Shown: positions 42,978 to 52,676, counted from the first letter of the stretch. The stretch: DNA of 64,000 nt from an uncultured Bacteroidia bacterium (GCA_902785785.1 CADAAA010000002.1:62001-126000), one strand, 5' to 3'. Notes: generated by a model not told the origin, from the letters alone. Numbers and translations are program-made.

Positions 42978-43000
42978 CTTAAAAAATATTACTAAATTAG
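42971..43000 (+). promoter_or_regulatory. Probable susC3 promoter with variant -7 box TAAATTAG
   Basis: TTG (42971-42973), 19 bases, then TAAATTAG (42993-43000), one mismatch from TAnnTTTG. The leader of about 50 bases contains AACTAAACTC and CCTTTAACCATT, the sites matched by the candidate small RNA. Confidence 0.5.
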
Positions 43001-43054
43001 CCGACGATTAACTGACCACTCAACTAAACTCAATTAACCTTTAACCATTGCAAA

Positions 43055-46000
43055 ATGAAAAAACAATTGTTCTTCAAGGCAGCTGTGGCCGCATTGGTCA
43101 TGGCTTGTAGTCTTTTGGGCAGTACTTTCTCTTTTGCCCAAAACAAGACGATCAGCGGAACAGTCGTTGATCCTCAGGAACAACCGATCATCGGAGCATC
43201 CGTGATGGTGATTGGCAATTCCCGCCTCGGCACGGTCACTGACGTGAACGGAGCCTTCTCGCTAAGTGTTCCCAACAATGCGAACATCAGCGTGTCCTGC
43301 ATCGGTTACAAGACCGAGACCTTCGTCGTCGGATCCCAGAGTACCTATCGCGTCGTCCTCGAGGAGGACGCTGAGTTCATCGAGGAAACGGTCGTCGTCG
43401 GTTACGGTGTCCAGCGCAAGAGCGACGTGACCGGCGCCATCTCCCAGGTCAAGGCCCAGGACATGGAGAACCGTTCCGTGGCTGACGCCTCCCAGGCTCT
43501 CCAGGGTAAGACCTCCGGTGTCCAGATCATCCAGACCTCTGCCAGTCCTGGTTCCAGCGGTACCATCCGTGTCCGCGGTTATTCGTCCAATGCAGCCTCC
43601 GACCCTCTGATTATCGTCGACGGTCTCCAGGTAAGCAGCATCAATTACCTCGATCCTAACGTCATCGAGTCCATCGAAGTCCTGAAGGACGCTGCTTCGG
43701 CTGCTATCTACGGTGCCCAGGCTGGTAACGGTGTCATCCTCATCACCACCAAGACCGGTAACCGCGAGCGCAACGGCCGCGTCTTCTTCGATGCCCAGTA
43801 TGCCATCAACTCGCTGGCCAAGGTCCCCGAGGTTATGAACGCCCAGCAGTACATCGGCTACATGACCGAGGCTGGCTTCCTCTCCGAGTCCGCCCTTGCC
43901 CGTTATGACGGCAAGACCGACACCAACTGGTCCGACGTCACCTTCACTCCGAGTCCGACCCAGCGCTACACTGTCGGCTTCCAGGGTGGAAATGACAAGA
44001 GCAACTTCTACACTTCGCTCACTTACTTCGACCAGGACGGTATCGTCCGTGGAAAGTCCGATGTGTTCAACCGCATCACCGCCCAGATCAACGCTGACTA
44101 CAAGGTAAAGCCTTGGATCACCGTGGGTATCAACACTTCCTTCGAAAAGAATTTCAGGAGGACCGTTTCCGAGAATTCCGAGTATGGCTCGATGATGACC
44201 GCTACCCTGAACCTCGACCCGCTCACCCCGAACGTATATGCCCCGAACAATCTCCCCGAGATCTACCAGATCAACATCAACAACGGTCTGAACTATCTCA
44301 CTGACGAGAACGGCAATTACTACGGTGTGTCCCAGATCGCTGAAAGTGAGCAGACCCACCCGTTCATCCTCCGTGACAACCACGACTCCTGGTCGGCCGG
44401 TATGAACGTGCGTGGAACCCTCTATGCCAACATCACTCCGTTCAAGGACTTCGTCTTCACTTCACGTTTCGGATATCGTTTAGGCTTCTCCAACAGTTCC
44501 GACTATTCCTTCCCGTACTACGCAAGTGCACAGAACAAGGCCACGAACTACAGCCTCTCCGCCACCTCGCGCAACAACTTCTACTATCAGTGGGAGAACT
44601 TCGCGAACTACTCCAAGAAGGTCGGAAAGAGCACCTTCTCCGCGATGGCCGGTATGTCCTTCATCGAGAGCACTTCCAACTATGTGACCGGCAGCGGTGA
44701 CGTTCTCAAGGCCTATGAGCCCAACTTCCGCTATCTGAGCTACCTGACCTCCGACTGTAACGACTCCACCTCCGGTGTCGAGTCCCTGTCCCGTCAGCTC
44801 GCTTACATGGGCCGTCTCGGATGGACCTATGACAATCGCTACATGCTCCAGGTAAACTTCCGTGCGGACGCTTTCGATACTTCGAAGCTTTCCGCCCAGA
44901 ACCGTTGGGGTTACTTCCCGTCAGTTTCCGCCGGTTGGACCATCTCCAACGAGAAGTTCATGAGCGGCGTGAACAAGGATGTCCTCTCCTTCCTGAAGCT
45001 CCGTGCTTCCTGGGGACAGAACGGTAACGTCAGCGTCCTTAACGGTTATCCTTATACCGCCACCATCAGCGTCGGTAACTCCTCGGCCTTCTACACCACC
45101 GGCGAGTCACTGACCTTCGGCTCCGCTCCTGGACGTCTTGCTAACCCTAACCTCCACTGGGAGACCTCCACGCAGTATGACTTCGGTATCGATGCCCGCT
45201 TCTTCAAGGATAAGCTCACCTTGACCCTCGACTACTTTGACAAGAGGACGAGCGGCCTTCTGGTCAGCACCACGCCTGTCATGGAGACCGGTCAGAGCTC
45301 GGTTACCCTGAACGCAGGTAACGTTCTCAACCAGGGTCTTGAGGCCGAACTCAGCTGGAGGGACCAGATCGGCGACCTCCGCTACAGCATCTCCGGCAAC
45401 ATCTCCACCTTGAAGAACCTGGTTACCTACCTCGATCCTTCCATCACCCGTATCGGTGGAACCGGTTTCTTCGACTACACCTGGACCTACTTCGAGAAGG
45501 GTTACCCTGTGTGGTACATCCGTGGCTACAAGTGTACTGGTATCGACAGCGCTACCGGCGAGCCTCAGTTCGCAGACTATGACGGCGACGGCATCATCAA
45601 CAGTGCCGATGCTGCATGGGATCTCGGCTGCGCCATTCCTGACTTCACATACGGTCTCACCCTCAACCTCGCATGGAAGAACCTCGACCTCGTGGTGTTC
45701 GGAACCGGTTCGCATGGCAACGAGATCGTTTCCTGCCTCCACCGTATCGACCGTCCTATGAACAACAACCTCAGCCTCTACTACACCGAGCGCTGGTCGA
45801 GCAGCAACAAGAACGCTTCCTATCCCAGGCCCGGTTCCAACTTTGAGACCGAGTACTGGCACTCCAGCGCCTGCGTGTTCGACGGTTCGTTCTTCAAGAT
45901 CAAGCAGATCCAGCTCGGTTACACCCTGCCGCAGTCTGTCATGAAGGCTGTGAACATGAGCACTGCCAGGTTCTATGTGTCGCTTGACGACTACTTCACT

Positions 46001-46123
46001 TTCACTTCTTACCCGGGATTCGATCCTGAGGCTTCCTCCGGCTCCACTTCCGCAATGGGTATGGACAAGGGCTCCTTCCCTCCGTCCAAGAAGCTTGTTT
46101 TCGGTGTCAACCTCGCATTCTAA
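43055..46123 (+). CDS. SusC/RagA-family TonB-linked outer membrane receptor (susC3)
   Basis: 1022 residues. Signal peptide to TFSFAQ, CarboxypepD_reg-like domain (ISGTVVDPQEQPIIGASVM), TonB-box-type EETVVVGYGVQRK, plug (LQGKTSGVQIIQT, EVLKDAASAAIYGAQAGNG) and barrel ending KKLVFGVNLAF. It imports an oligomer with susD3 using TonB energy. Close paralogue of susC1; the divergence is concentrated in the barrel loops (for instance around residues 380-420 and 690-720), which contact substrate. The upstream region has two inverted repeats, a variant promoter and the leader sites matched by the candidate small RNA. Confidence 0.94.
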   Translation: MKKQLFFKAAVAALVMACSLLGSTFSFAQNKTISGTVVDPQEQPIIGASVMVIGNSRLGTVTDVNGAFSLSVPNNANISVSCIGYKTETFVVGSQSTYRVVLEEDAEFIEETVVVGYGVQRKSDVTGAISQVKAQDMENRSVADASQALQGKTSGVQIIQTSASPGSSGTIRVRGYSSNAASDPLIIVDGLQVSSINYLDPNVIESIEVLKDAASAAIYGAQAGNGVILITTKTGNRERNGRVFFDAQYAINSLAKVPEVMNAQQYIGYMTEAGFLSESALARYDGKTDTNWSDVTFTPSPTQRYTVGFQGGNDKSNFYTSLTYFDQDGIVRGKSDVFNRITAQINADYKVKPWITVGINTSFEKNFRRTVSENSEYGSMMTATLNLDPLTPNVYAPNNLPEIYQININNGLNYLTDENGNYYGVSQIAESEQTHPFILRDNHDSWSAGMNVRGTLYANITPFKDFVFTSRFGYRLGFSNSSDYSFPYYASAQNKATNYSLSATSRNNFYYQWENFANYSKKVGKSTFSAMAGMSFIESTSNYVTGSGDVLKAYEPNFRYLSYLTSDCNDSTSGVESLSRQLAYMGRLGWTYDNRYMLQVNFRADAFDTSKLSAQNRWGYFPSVSAGWTISNEKFMSGVNKDVLSFLKLRASWGQNGNVSVLNGYPYTATISVGNSSAFYTTGESLTFGSAPGRLANPNLHWETSTQYDFGIDARFFKDKLTLTLDYFDKRTSGLLVSTTPVMETGQSSVTLNAGNVLNQGLEAELSWRDQIGDLRYSISGNISTLKNLVTYLDPSITRIGGTGFFDYTWTYFEKGYPVWYIRGYKCTGIDSATGEPQFADYDGDGIINSADAAWDLGCAIPDFTYGLTLNLAWKNLDLVVFGTGSHGNEIVSCLHRIDRPMNNNLSLYYTERWSSSNKNASYPRPGSNFETEYWHSSACVFDGSFFKIKQIQLGYTLPQSVMKAVNMSTARFYVSLDDYFTFTSYPGFDPEASSGSTSAMGMDKGSFPPSKKLVFGVNLAF

Positions 46124-46141
46124 CCTAAAGACATTGAGAAT

Positions 46142-47713
46142 ATGAAAAAGATATTTATTGCGATAACAGTGATGCTTGCAGCGGTGGCTTTCACCTCCTG
46201 CAACCAGGATCTTCTCAACATCCAGCAGAAGGGCGCCGTCTCACAGGAAGAGTTCTATCAGACGGACGACGACGCCTTGGCCGCCATTACGGCAGTCTAT
46301 GCCCAAATGCGCCAGTACTACTACAACTACAAGTTCTTCACGAACCTGCCGTCCGACAATATCTATTGCGGTGGTGGATCCCGTGGTGACAACGACCAGT
46401 GGGCACAGCTCAATGAGTTCCGTACTCACGCCCAGACCGGTTCGCTGAGTACCTACTACCGTACTGCGTACAATATCATCTTCAAGTGCAACCTGTTGAT
46501 CAACAACATGGAGCCCAACACGGCCGTTACGAAGCGCGCTATCGCTGAAGCAAGGTTCTTCCGCGCCTGGGCCCACATGGTACTGACCGAGTACTGGGGT
46601 ACCCCTCCGCTCATCACCGAAGTCCTCAACGGTTCCGAGAAGCCGGCCAACACGCCGAAGGCTGAACTCTGGAAATTCATCATCGACGAGTTCGCAGCCT
46701 GCGCAAATGACCTTCCTTCAAAGGCCAACAAGAACGACAAGAATGCAGTCTGCCGCATCACCAAGGAGTGCGCACTCGCATACCAGGGCAAGGCACAGGT
46801 CCTCTCCGGTGACTATGCCGGTGCAAAGACCACCCTCAAGAAGGTTATCGACTCCGGAAAGTATGACCTCGTACCGAGTGACCAGTACAAGTACATCTGG
46901 AGCAAGGAAGGTGACCTCAGTGAGGAGGTCGTGATGACCATGCATGTCACCGAGAACGGTACCAACACCTATGACTTCGACATGCTCTACCTGATGTGGG
47001 GCTGGCGCGCAGACCACGTGAACAAACTCCCGACCCAGTTCTACAACAACAGCTGGGGCTTCATGAACCCGACCAAGGACTTCTTCGATGCCTTCGTCGC
47101 ACATGACGGTCCTGACTCCTACCGTATCCGCGCATCTGTCGCTTCCTACGATCAGGTCATGCAGATGGACTTCGGCAAGGACGGTGCAGGCAATCCCATC
47201 CAGTTCAAGATTGTGACCCCGCTCCACGGACACGAAGGCTATTTCGACCTGAAGTATGCATTCTATGATCAGAATGCAGTGAAGTCGCGTGGCGGCTACT
47301 CCTACATCAACGACCGTCTGTACATGCGCTACGCCGAGGTGCTCCTCCTCTATGCTGAGGCTTGCGCACAGGCTGGTGACGACGGCAGCGGCCTCGCAGC
47401 CCTGAACAAGGTTCAGGCCCGCGCCGGTGCCCCGCTCACCCCGCTTACCCTCCAGAATGTGAAGGATGAGAAGCGTTTCGAGCTCTATCTTGAGAGCTGC
47501 CGCTTCGTCGACCTGGTACGTTGGGGCGATGCTCCGAAGGCCCTTGCCGGCCACTATGAGAGCATCCCTGAGTTCCAGGACGGCAAGGTCACCTGGAACC
47601 CGTACAACACCGGCAAGGTCCACGGTTTCCAGGCTGGCAAGAACGAACTCTATCCGTTCCCTTACAGCGAGCTGCAGGTCAACGAGAACCTCGTACAGAA
47701 CCCTGGATACTAG
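46142..47713 (+). CDS. SusD/RagB-family nutrient-binding lipoprotein (susD3)
   Basis: 523 residues. Lipobox VAFTSCNQ. Family features AEARFFRAWAHMVLTEYWG and VKDEKRFELYLESCRFVDLVRWG. Paralogue of susD1, with LLNIQQKGAVS and FYQTDDDALAAI near the start and VNENLVQNPGY at the end. It begins 18 bases after susC3 and is closed by a strong terminator, making a two-gene operon without enzymes. Confidence 0.93.
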   Translation: MKKIFIAITVMLAAVAFTSCNQDLLNIQQKGAVSQEEFYQTDDDALAAITAVYAQMRQYYYNYKFFTNLPSDNIYCGGGSRGDNDQWAQLNEFRTHAQTGSLSTYYRTAYNIIFKCNLLINNMEPNTAVTKRAIAEARFFRAWAHMVLTEYWGTPPLITEVLNGSEKPANTPKAELWKFIIDEFAACANDLPSKANKNDKNAVCRITKECALAYQGKAQVLSGDYAGAKTTLKKVIDSGKYDLVPSDQYKYIWSKEGDLSEEVVMTMHVTENGTNTYDFDMLYLMWGWRADHVNKLPTQFYNNSWGFMNPTKDFFDAFVAHDGPDSYRIRASVASYDQVMQMDFGKDGAGNPIQFKIVTPLHGHEGYFDLKYAFYDQNAVKSRGGYSYINDRLYMRYAEVLLLYAEACAQAGDDGSGLAALNKVQARAGAPLTPLTLQNVKDEKRFELYLESCRFVDLVRWGDAPKALAGHYESIPEFQDGKVTWNPYNTGKVHGFQAGKNELYPFPYSELQVNENLVQNPGY

Positions 47714-47733
47714 TCCTGCGGTTGATTGAAATG

Positions 47734-47763
47734 AAGATGGGTGGCCATGTGGCCACCCATCTT
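47734..47763. terminator. Bidirectional terminator between susD3 and the DUF362 gene
   Basis: AAGATGGGTGGCCA (47734-47747) pairs perfectly with TGGCCACCCATCTT (47750-47763), leaving a loop of two bases that would widen to four or more in RNA. It serves the convergent operons on both sides. Confidence 0.85.
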
Positions 47764-47785
47764 TCATTATGTCCGGAGCTTAAGG

Positions 47786-48913
47786 CTAAAGTTTTACGAG
47801 TTCGTAGTCCCTGGATCCCAGGCCTATCTTCTCGGCGTGCTCCATGCAGCTCTTCCAGTCGACGGTGGGACGGCTGTTCTTGAACAGGTCGAAATAGTTG
47901 ACGAATCCGGGCTTGGACATATTGTCTCCGACCTGGCCGTTCTTGAACGGCTCGACGGCGTTGCACAGGTCTACGCAGGCCTGGTCTAGTGCGAGGGGAT
48001 CGAAGGAGCACAGCATGCCGATGTCGGGGATGATAGGGGCATCGTTCTCGGAGTGACAGTCGCAGTTGGGCGAGACGTCCACTATGAGGGATATGTGGAA
48101 ATTCGGACGGCCGTCCACGACGGCCTTGGCGTACTCTGCCATGCGGCAGCCGAGCATCTCGTTGGCGACGTTGTCGGCAAAGCTGATGGCGTCGAAATTG
48201 CAGGCGCCGAGGCACCTGCCGCAGCCGACACAATCCTTGGTCACGGTCATCTTGCGGCGATCTTCGTCAAAGACGAGCCCGCCGTTGGCGCACTCCTTCT
48301 GGCATTTGCGGCAGCCGCGGCAGAGGACAGGGTCAATCTGCGCCTTTCCGGCGCTGTGCTGGTCCTTCTTGCCGGCGCGGGAGCCGCAGCCCATGCCGAT
48401 ATTCTTGATGGCTCCGCCGAATCCGGCCTCTTCATGCCCCTTGAAATGGCTGAGGCTGATGAAGATGTCCGCGTCCATCACGGCGCGCCCGATATGGGCT
48501 TCCTTGACAAACTCACCTCCGCGTACGGGGACGTCGATATCGTCAGTGCCCTTGAGGCCGTCCGCGATGATAACGGGGCACCCGACGCTGAGCGGGGTGA
48601 ATCCGTTCTCCCAGGCGCAATAGAGATGCTCCAGAGCATTTTTCCTGAAGCCGGGGTACATGGTGTTGCAATCGGTGAGGAAAGGCTTGCCGCCAAGTTC
48701 CTTGACGACATCCACGACTGCCTTTGCGAAATTGGGACGCAGGAAGCTGATGTTGCCCAGCTCCCCGAAATGCATCTTGATGGCGACGAACTTGCCGTCA
48801 AAATCGATGTTTCCGATACCGGCGGTACGGATCAGGCGTTGCAATTTGCGGGGAATCGGCTCCCCGTAAGCCTTGGTTCGGAAATCCGTGAAATAGACTT
48901 TCGGTTTTTCCAT
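47786..48913 (-). CDS. DUF362 protein with two 4Fe-4S clusters
   Basis: 375 residues. The DUF362 domain spans most of the protein (VAIKMHFGELGN, LSHFKGHEEAGFGGAIKNIGMGCGSR). Two ferredoxin-type clusters are inserted: CRGCRKCQKEC and CVGCGRCLGAC (about residues 197-240). Members are cytoplasmic iron-sulfur proteins of unknown reaction. It starts 6 bases after lolA and is the last gene of the DUF4290-ftsK-lolA-DUF362 operon. No signal peptide is seen. Confidence 0.9.
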   Translation of the reverse strand: MEKPKVYFTDFRTKAYGEPIPRKLQRLIRTAGIGNIDFDGKFVAIKMHFGELGNISFLRPNFAKAVVDVVKELGGKPFLTDCNTMYPGFRKNALEHLYCAWENGFTPLSVGCPVIIADGLKGTDDIDVPVRGGEFVKEAHIGRAVMDADIFISLSHFKGHEEAGFGGAIKNIGMGCGSRAGKKDQHSAGKAQIDPVLCRGCRKCQKECANGGLVFDEDRRKMTVTKDCVGCGRCLGACNFDAISFADNVANEMLGCRMAEYAKAVVDGRPNFHISLIVDVSPNCDCHSENDAPIIPDIGMLCSFDPLALDQACVDLCNAVEPFKNGQVGDNMSKPGFVNYFDLFKNSRPTVDWKSCMEHAEKIGLGSRDYELVKL

Positions 48914-48919
48914 AGACTG

Positions 48920-49534
48920 TTATCTAAGGTCGGTTATGAAATAGTTTTTGTTCAGTTTCTTCGTGTCGAAGGAGAAGGCCTCCCTGGTGGTTGCAGGAGT
49001 GAGGGCGAAGTCCTTCACTGTGACGGTGATGACGTTGCCGTCCGATGTGTTGACCAGCAAGCCGGCTGGCTTCTTGGCAGCCGTGAGCATCAGGGACAGT
49101 TCCGTAATGTTGCCGTCCTTGGTCGCGGGCTCCAATACAGCTTGGGTAACTTTCTGTCCGTTGAAGGTCGTCGAGACGGTCTTTTTCAGCTTGAATGCCT
49201 TGTCAACCGCACCCACGATCAGTGCAGGATTGGCCTCGTAGTCGAGTCCGCCCTCCTTAACCCCTTCTATGTAGCACTCCTCGGCTGCCGTGTCAACGGT
49301 CCATCTCGTAGTGCCGTCGCAATAGACCTCCAGGCCGTCACCCTTCATGATGAACGTATCCCCCTGGAGCTTTATGGTCCCCGATCCGCTTAGCGGCACC
49401 TGCCCGCTCATGGAGTAGGTGTATCCGAACGATGCACAGGCATCCGAAAGAGTCTTGGCGAAATCGGTCACGACGTTCTGTCCTGCGGCTGCGATGCACA
49501 GGAGCATGGGTAGGAGTGCGGTCAGTCTTTTCAT
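48920..49534 (-). CDS. lolA: LolA-like outer-membrane lipoprotein carrier
   Basis: 204 residues with signal peptide (LLPMLLCIAAAGQ). The half-barrel LolA fold is suggested by alternating strands such as GSGTIKLQGDTFIMKGDGLEVYCDG-type repeats and the C-terminal FSFDTKKL. LolA shuttles lipoproteins across the periplasm. In Bacteroidota a LolA-like gene commonly follows ftsK, as here with a 4-base overlap. Sequence similarity to proteobacterial LolA is low, so the label rests on fold pattern and context. Confidence 0.8.
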   Translation of the reverse strand: MKRLTALLPMLLCIAAAGQNVVTDFAKTLSDACASFGYTYSMSGQVPLSGSGTIKLQGDTFIMKGDGLEVYCDGTTRWTVDTAAEECYIEGVKEGGLDYEANPALIVGAVDKAFKLKKTVSTTFNGQKVTQAVLEPATKDGNITELSLMLTAAKKPAGLLVNTSDGNVITVTVKDFALTPATTREAFSFDTKKLNKNYFITDLR

Positions 49535-52005
49535 TTCATGAAGGATTTGAGGATCGCATCCAGCTCGTCGAAGTTCGTGATGAGCACCTGGCGGGGTTTC
49601 GATCCCTCCTGCGGGCCTACGATGCCGGCGGCCTGGAGCTGATCCATTACACGACCAGCTTTTGCATAACCCATGCCGAGTTTGCGCTGAAGGTCCGAAG
49701 TGGAGCCTTTTTGTGACATTACCACCATCCGGGCGGCCTCCTCGAAGCGTTCGTCGAGGTCCTTCATGTCTATCATGCCGCCTCCGCCTTCGCCTTCTGC
49801 AGGCTCGGGGGAAGGGAGGTAGTACGGAGTGCTGTAGCTCTTCTTGTATCCCTGCTGGTCGCCGATGAACTCGGTGATGGCATTGATCTCATCGTTGGAG
49901 ATGAATCCGCACTGGATGCGTTCGGTCTCGACTCCGGCGTAGTAGAGCATGTCACCACGGCCGATGAGCTTCTCTGCTCCGGTATTGTCGAGGATGGTGT
50001 TGGAATCGACGCGGGTCGAAACACGGAAGGCGATCCTGGCAGGGAAATTGGCCTTGATGAGACCGGTGATGACGTCCACGGAAGGACGCTGGGTGGCAAT
50101 AACTACATGGATGCCGGCGGCGCGGCCCTTCTGGGCGAGGCGCACGATGGACCCCATGATGCTTTTCTGCATGTTCCTCGCCTCCGAGCCGCTGCCGCCG
50201 GACATAGCCAGGTCGGCGTACTCGTCGATGATCACCACTAGATAGGGGAGGAAGCGGTGGCCATTCTCGGGATTGAGCTTGCGGTCCTTGTACCGCTCGT
50301 TGTAGAGCTTGATGTTGTTGACGAATGCCTTGCTGAGCAGGGCATAGCGCTCGTCCATCTCGGTGCAGAGCGAACGGAGGATCTTCTCGGCCTCCTTCGG
50401 CTTCTTGACGATGGCCGAATCGGCCTCCTCATCCTCGTCGGCGGCCGTAGGCAGGACGGCGAGATAATGCTTGAGCAGGCGTCCGTACGCGGAGAACTCC
50501 ACCATCTTCGGGTCGATGAAGACCATCTTCATCTCGGCGGGATGCTTGGAGTACAGAAGGGATGCTACCAGAACGTTGAGTCCGACGGACTTGCCCTGCT
50601 TGGTGGCGCCTGCCACGAGCAGGTGCGGAGCGTCGGCCAGGTCGAACACCTTGACCTTCTTGGTAATGGTGCAGCCTATGGCGACGGGCAACTCCGCCTT
50701 GCTGTTGCGGAACGCCTCGTCGTTCAGCAGGCCTTTTATCGGCACGATGGAAGGCTTGTCGTTGGCCACTTCTATGCCGACTGAGTCGGGCAGGGTAACG
50801 ATGCGTACTCCGCGGGCGTTAAGCGACATGGCGATGTCGTCCTGCAGGCTGCGTATGTTGGCTATCTTGACTCCGGGTGCGGGGTAGACCTTGTACAGGG
50901 TGACCGTCGGGCCGACGATGGCCTTGACGTCCACGATCTCGATTTTGTAGTTCCTGAGGGTCGAGCGGATCTTGTTGTTATTGCGGTTGAGCTCCTCGTC
51001 GGAGACTATCTGCGCGCCAGAAGCATGGTCTTCGAGCAGGTCCAGGCTGGGGAATTTGTACGAAGGGAGTCCCTCAGGAGGATCCAGGCGTATGTCGATG
51101 CGAGGGAGCTGCTCCTTCACTTCGACGTCCAGCTCCTCTCCGCGGTCGATCTCGAAACTGCCGTCAGGCTTGAATTCTTCCGGCAGAGCCGGCTTGGGAG
51201 TGGATTTCACGGGCACCGCCAAAGAAATGACGGGAGCCGGTTCGGGTTCAGGCTCCGGCTCGGGTTCCGGTTCGGGCTCCCGGCGCTTTCTGAAGGGCAG
51301 GATAGGCTTGCGCTCTGATACTGTCTCTTCTTCCTCCTCGAACCTCGGGGCGGCCTCTTGCTGCTCATCTTCATCCTTCGCACCCAGCTTGCTGAACCAA
51401 TTGGAGAATCGCCTGCTGGACATGAACAGCCATCCGAAGGTAAGGGCGCAAAGCAGTACCCCTGTCACTGCGGGGCCCAGGAGGTTGGTCAACCAGTTGG
51501 TGACATGGGCGCCGCATTCGCCGCCGGGGCCTGCGCCGAAGAGAGTCTGTATGCCGGCAAGCCGGCCTACGAAGGCGCAGAGCAGTGCGGCGACAAGCGC
51601 GCCGCTCAGGGTGACGAGCGCGGTTTTGAGCAGGGAGCGCTTCCAACGGCCGGCAAGAAGCCGTATCGCCATGGCGAAAAGCAGGAGAAGGAATGCGAAA
51701 CTGCCAAGTCCGAACCATTTGACCATTAAGGTGTTGGCCCACTTGAGGCCGAGCTTGCCGCCGAGGTTGGCTACGCCGACGGCCTGGTCCATCATAGCCG
51801 GATCCCGGAGCAGGCTCTGGTCCTGCTTCCAGGTAAAGATATACGAGACCATGGCAAGCAGGGTGAACAGGGCGAACAGCGCGAGCAGCGCGCCTAAAGC
51901 CCTGACCGCACTGGTCTTCTGCCTGTCGTCCCAGGTATTCCAGAATTTGAGTTTGGGCAGTCTGATCATTTCTTCCGGTTGTTTTTCCTTCTCTTGTTGT
52001 TCCAT
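49531..52005 (-). CDS. ftsK: DNA translocase FtsK
   Basis: 824 residues. Four membrane helices lie in the first ~190 residues (ALGALLALFALFTLLAMVSYIF, FLLLLFAMAIRLL and two more), then a charged Pro/Glu linker with an EPEPEPEPEPE tract, and the motor with Walker A GATKQGKSVGLN and Walker B VVIIDEYADL. The C-terminal gamma winged-helix (LQRKLGMGYAKAGRVMDQL) reads KOPS-like polarity sequences. It pumps DNA through the division septum and activates XerCD at dif. It overlaps the DUF4290 gene by 40 bases and lolA by 4. Confidence 0.96.
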   Translation of the reverse strand: MEQQEKEKQPEEMIRLPKLKFWNTWDDRQKTSAVRALGALLALFALFTLLAMVSYIFTWKQDQSLLRDPAMMDQAVGVANLGGKLGLKWANTLMVKWFGLGSFAFLLLLFAMAIRLLAGRWKRSLLKTALVTLSGALVAALLCAFVGRLAGIQTLFGAGPGGECGAHVTNWLTNLLGPAVTGVLLCALTFGWLFMSSRRFSNWFSKLGAKDEDEQQEAAPRFEEEEETVSERKPILPFRKRREPEPEPEPEPEPEPAPVISLAVPVKSTPKPALPEEFKPDGSFEIDRGEELDVEVKEQLPRIDIRLDPPEGLPSYKFPSLDLLEDHASGAQIVSDEELNRNNNKIRSTLRNYKIEIVDVKAIVGPTVTLYKVYPAPGVKIANIRSLQDDIAMSLNARGVRIVTLPDSVGIEVANDKPSIVPIKGLLNDEAFRNSKAELPVAIGCTITKKVKVFDLADAPHLLVAGATKQGKSVGLNVLVASLLYSKHPAEMKMVFIDPKMVEFSAYGRLLKHYLAVLPTAADEDEEADSAIVKKPKEAEKILRSLCTEMDERYALLSKAFVNNIKLYNERYKDRKLNPENGHRFLPYLVVIIDEYADLAMSGGSGSEARNMQKSIMGSIVRLAQKGRAAGIHVVIATQRPSVDVITGLIKANFPARIAFRVSTRVDSNTILDNTGAEKLIGRGDMLYYAGVETERIQCGFISNDEINAITEFIGDQQGYKKSYSTPYYLPSPEPAEGEGGGGMIDMKDLDERFEEAARMVVMSQKGSTSDLQRKLGMGYAKAGRVMDQLQAAGIVGPQEGSKPRQVLITNFDELDAILKSFMK

Positions 52006-52643
52006 CCGCGGTTCTGGGGCTGCTGGACGCCTCCGACGTTGATGCTCATGCCGGGCCTTGAGAACGAGGCGGAGTCAGCTATCTTGGTGAGGCTGATGCC
52101 TTCGGGGACCTTGATGCGATAGTCGGAAAGCTTCTCGATATCGTTGAAGATGGTCTTGTCGGCGACGCTGTCCTTGTTCCAGATGAGATACTGCTGGCGC
52201 ATGTAGATGGCTAGCGAACGTATCATCGCGGTCTTGACTTCGCCTTCCGGCTCGGTGGCGATTAGATCTATGATACTCTCGATGTTGCGGCCATAGTGCG
52301 TGGCCTTGACCGGCTTGCTCTTTAGAGGGATGACCTGGGGCCTGGAGTTGAGGTTCTCGACGACCGGGGCGGGATATGGCGAGTCGATGTCGAGGTCCAG
52401 CCCCGCGATCAGGTAGAGGTGGTCCCAGAGTTTCTGCTCATAGTTTTCCTGCTGGTGGACCTGGGGGTTGAGGAGTTCCATGACCTTGACCACGGCCTTG
52501 GCCTGTTCGGTCCTCTTGTCCCTGTCCTCAATGTCCCTGAGCTGCTCGACCATCTCGAGTATGTTGCGCCCGTATTCGGGCATGCGGAGTTTCTCCCTTT
52601 CGGTGTTGTAGTATAACTTGACGGTATTGTTGTTAGCTTCCAT
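51966..52643 (-). CDS. DUF4290 protein
   Basis: 225 residues from the ATG at 52643 (MEANNNTVKLYYNTEREKL); upstream codons to 52742 run through the promoter. The first ~190 residues are helical and match the Bacteroidota-specific DUF4290 (MPEYGRNILEMVEQL, ATHYGRNIESIIDLI). The tail is rich in Asn, Arg and Lys (NNKRRKNNRKK). Function is unknown. It heads the ftsK operon and overlaps ftsK by 40 bases, which may couple their translation. Confidence 0.85.
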   Translation of the reverse strand: MEANNNTVKLYYNTEREKLRMPEYGRNILEMVEQLRDIEDRDKRTEQAKAVVKVMELLNPQVHQQENYEQKLWDHLYLIAGLDLDIDSPYPAPVVENLNSRPQVIPLKSKPVKATHYGRNIESIIDLIATEPEGEVKTAMIRSLAIYMRQQYLIWNKDSVADKTIFNDIEKLSDYRIKVPEGISLTKIADSASFSRPGMSINVGGVQQPQNRGWNNKRRKNNRKK

Positions 52644-52668
52644 GAAATCAGTTTTAACACATAACTTA

Positions 52669-52676
52669 CAAAGATA
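52669..52676 (-). promoter_or_regulatory. -7 box of the DUF4290-ftsK operon
   Basis: The minus strand reads TATCTTTG, an exact TAnnTTTG match, 25 bases before ATG 52643. Confidence 0.6.
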
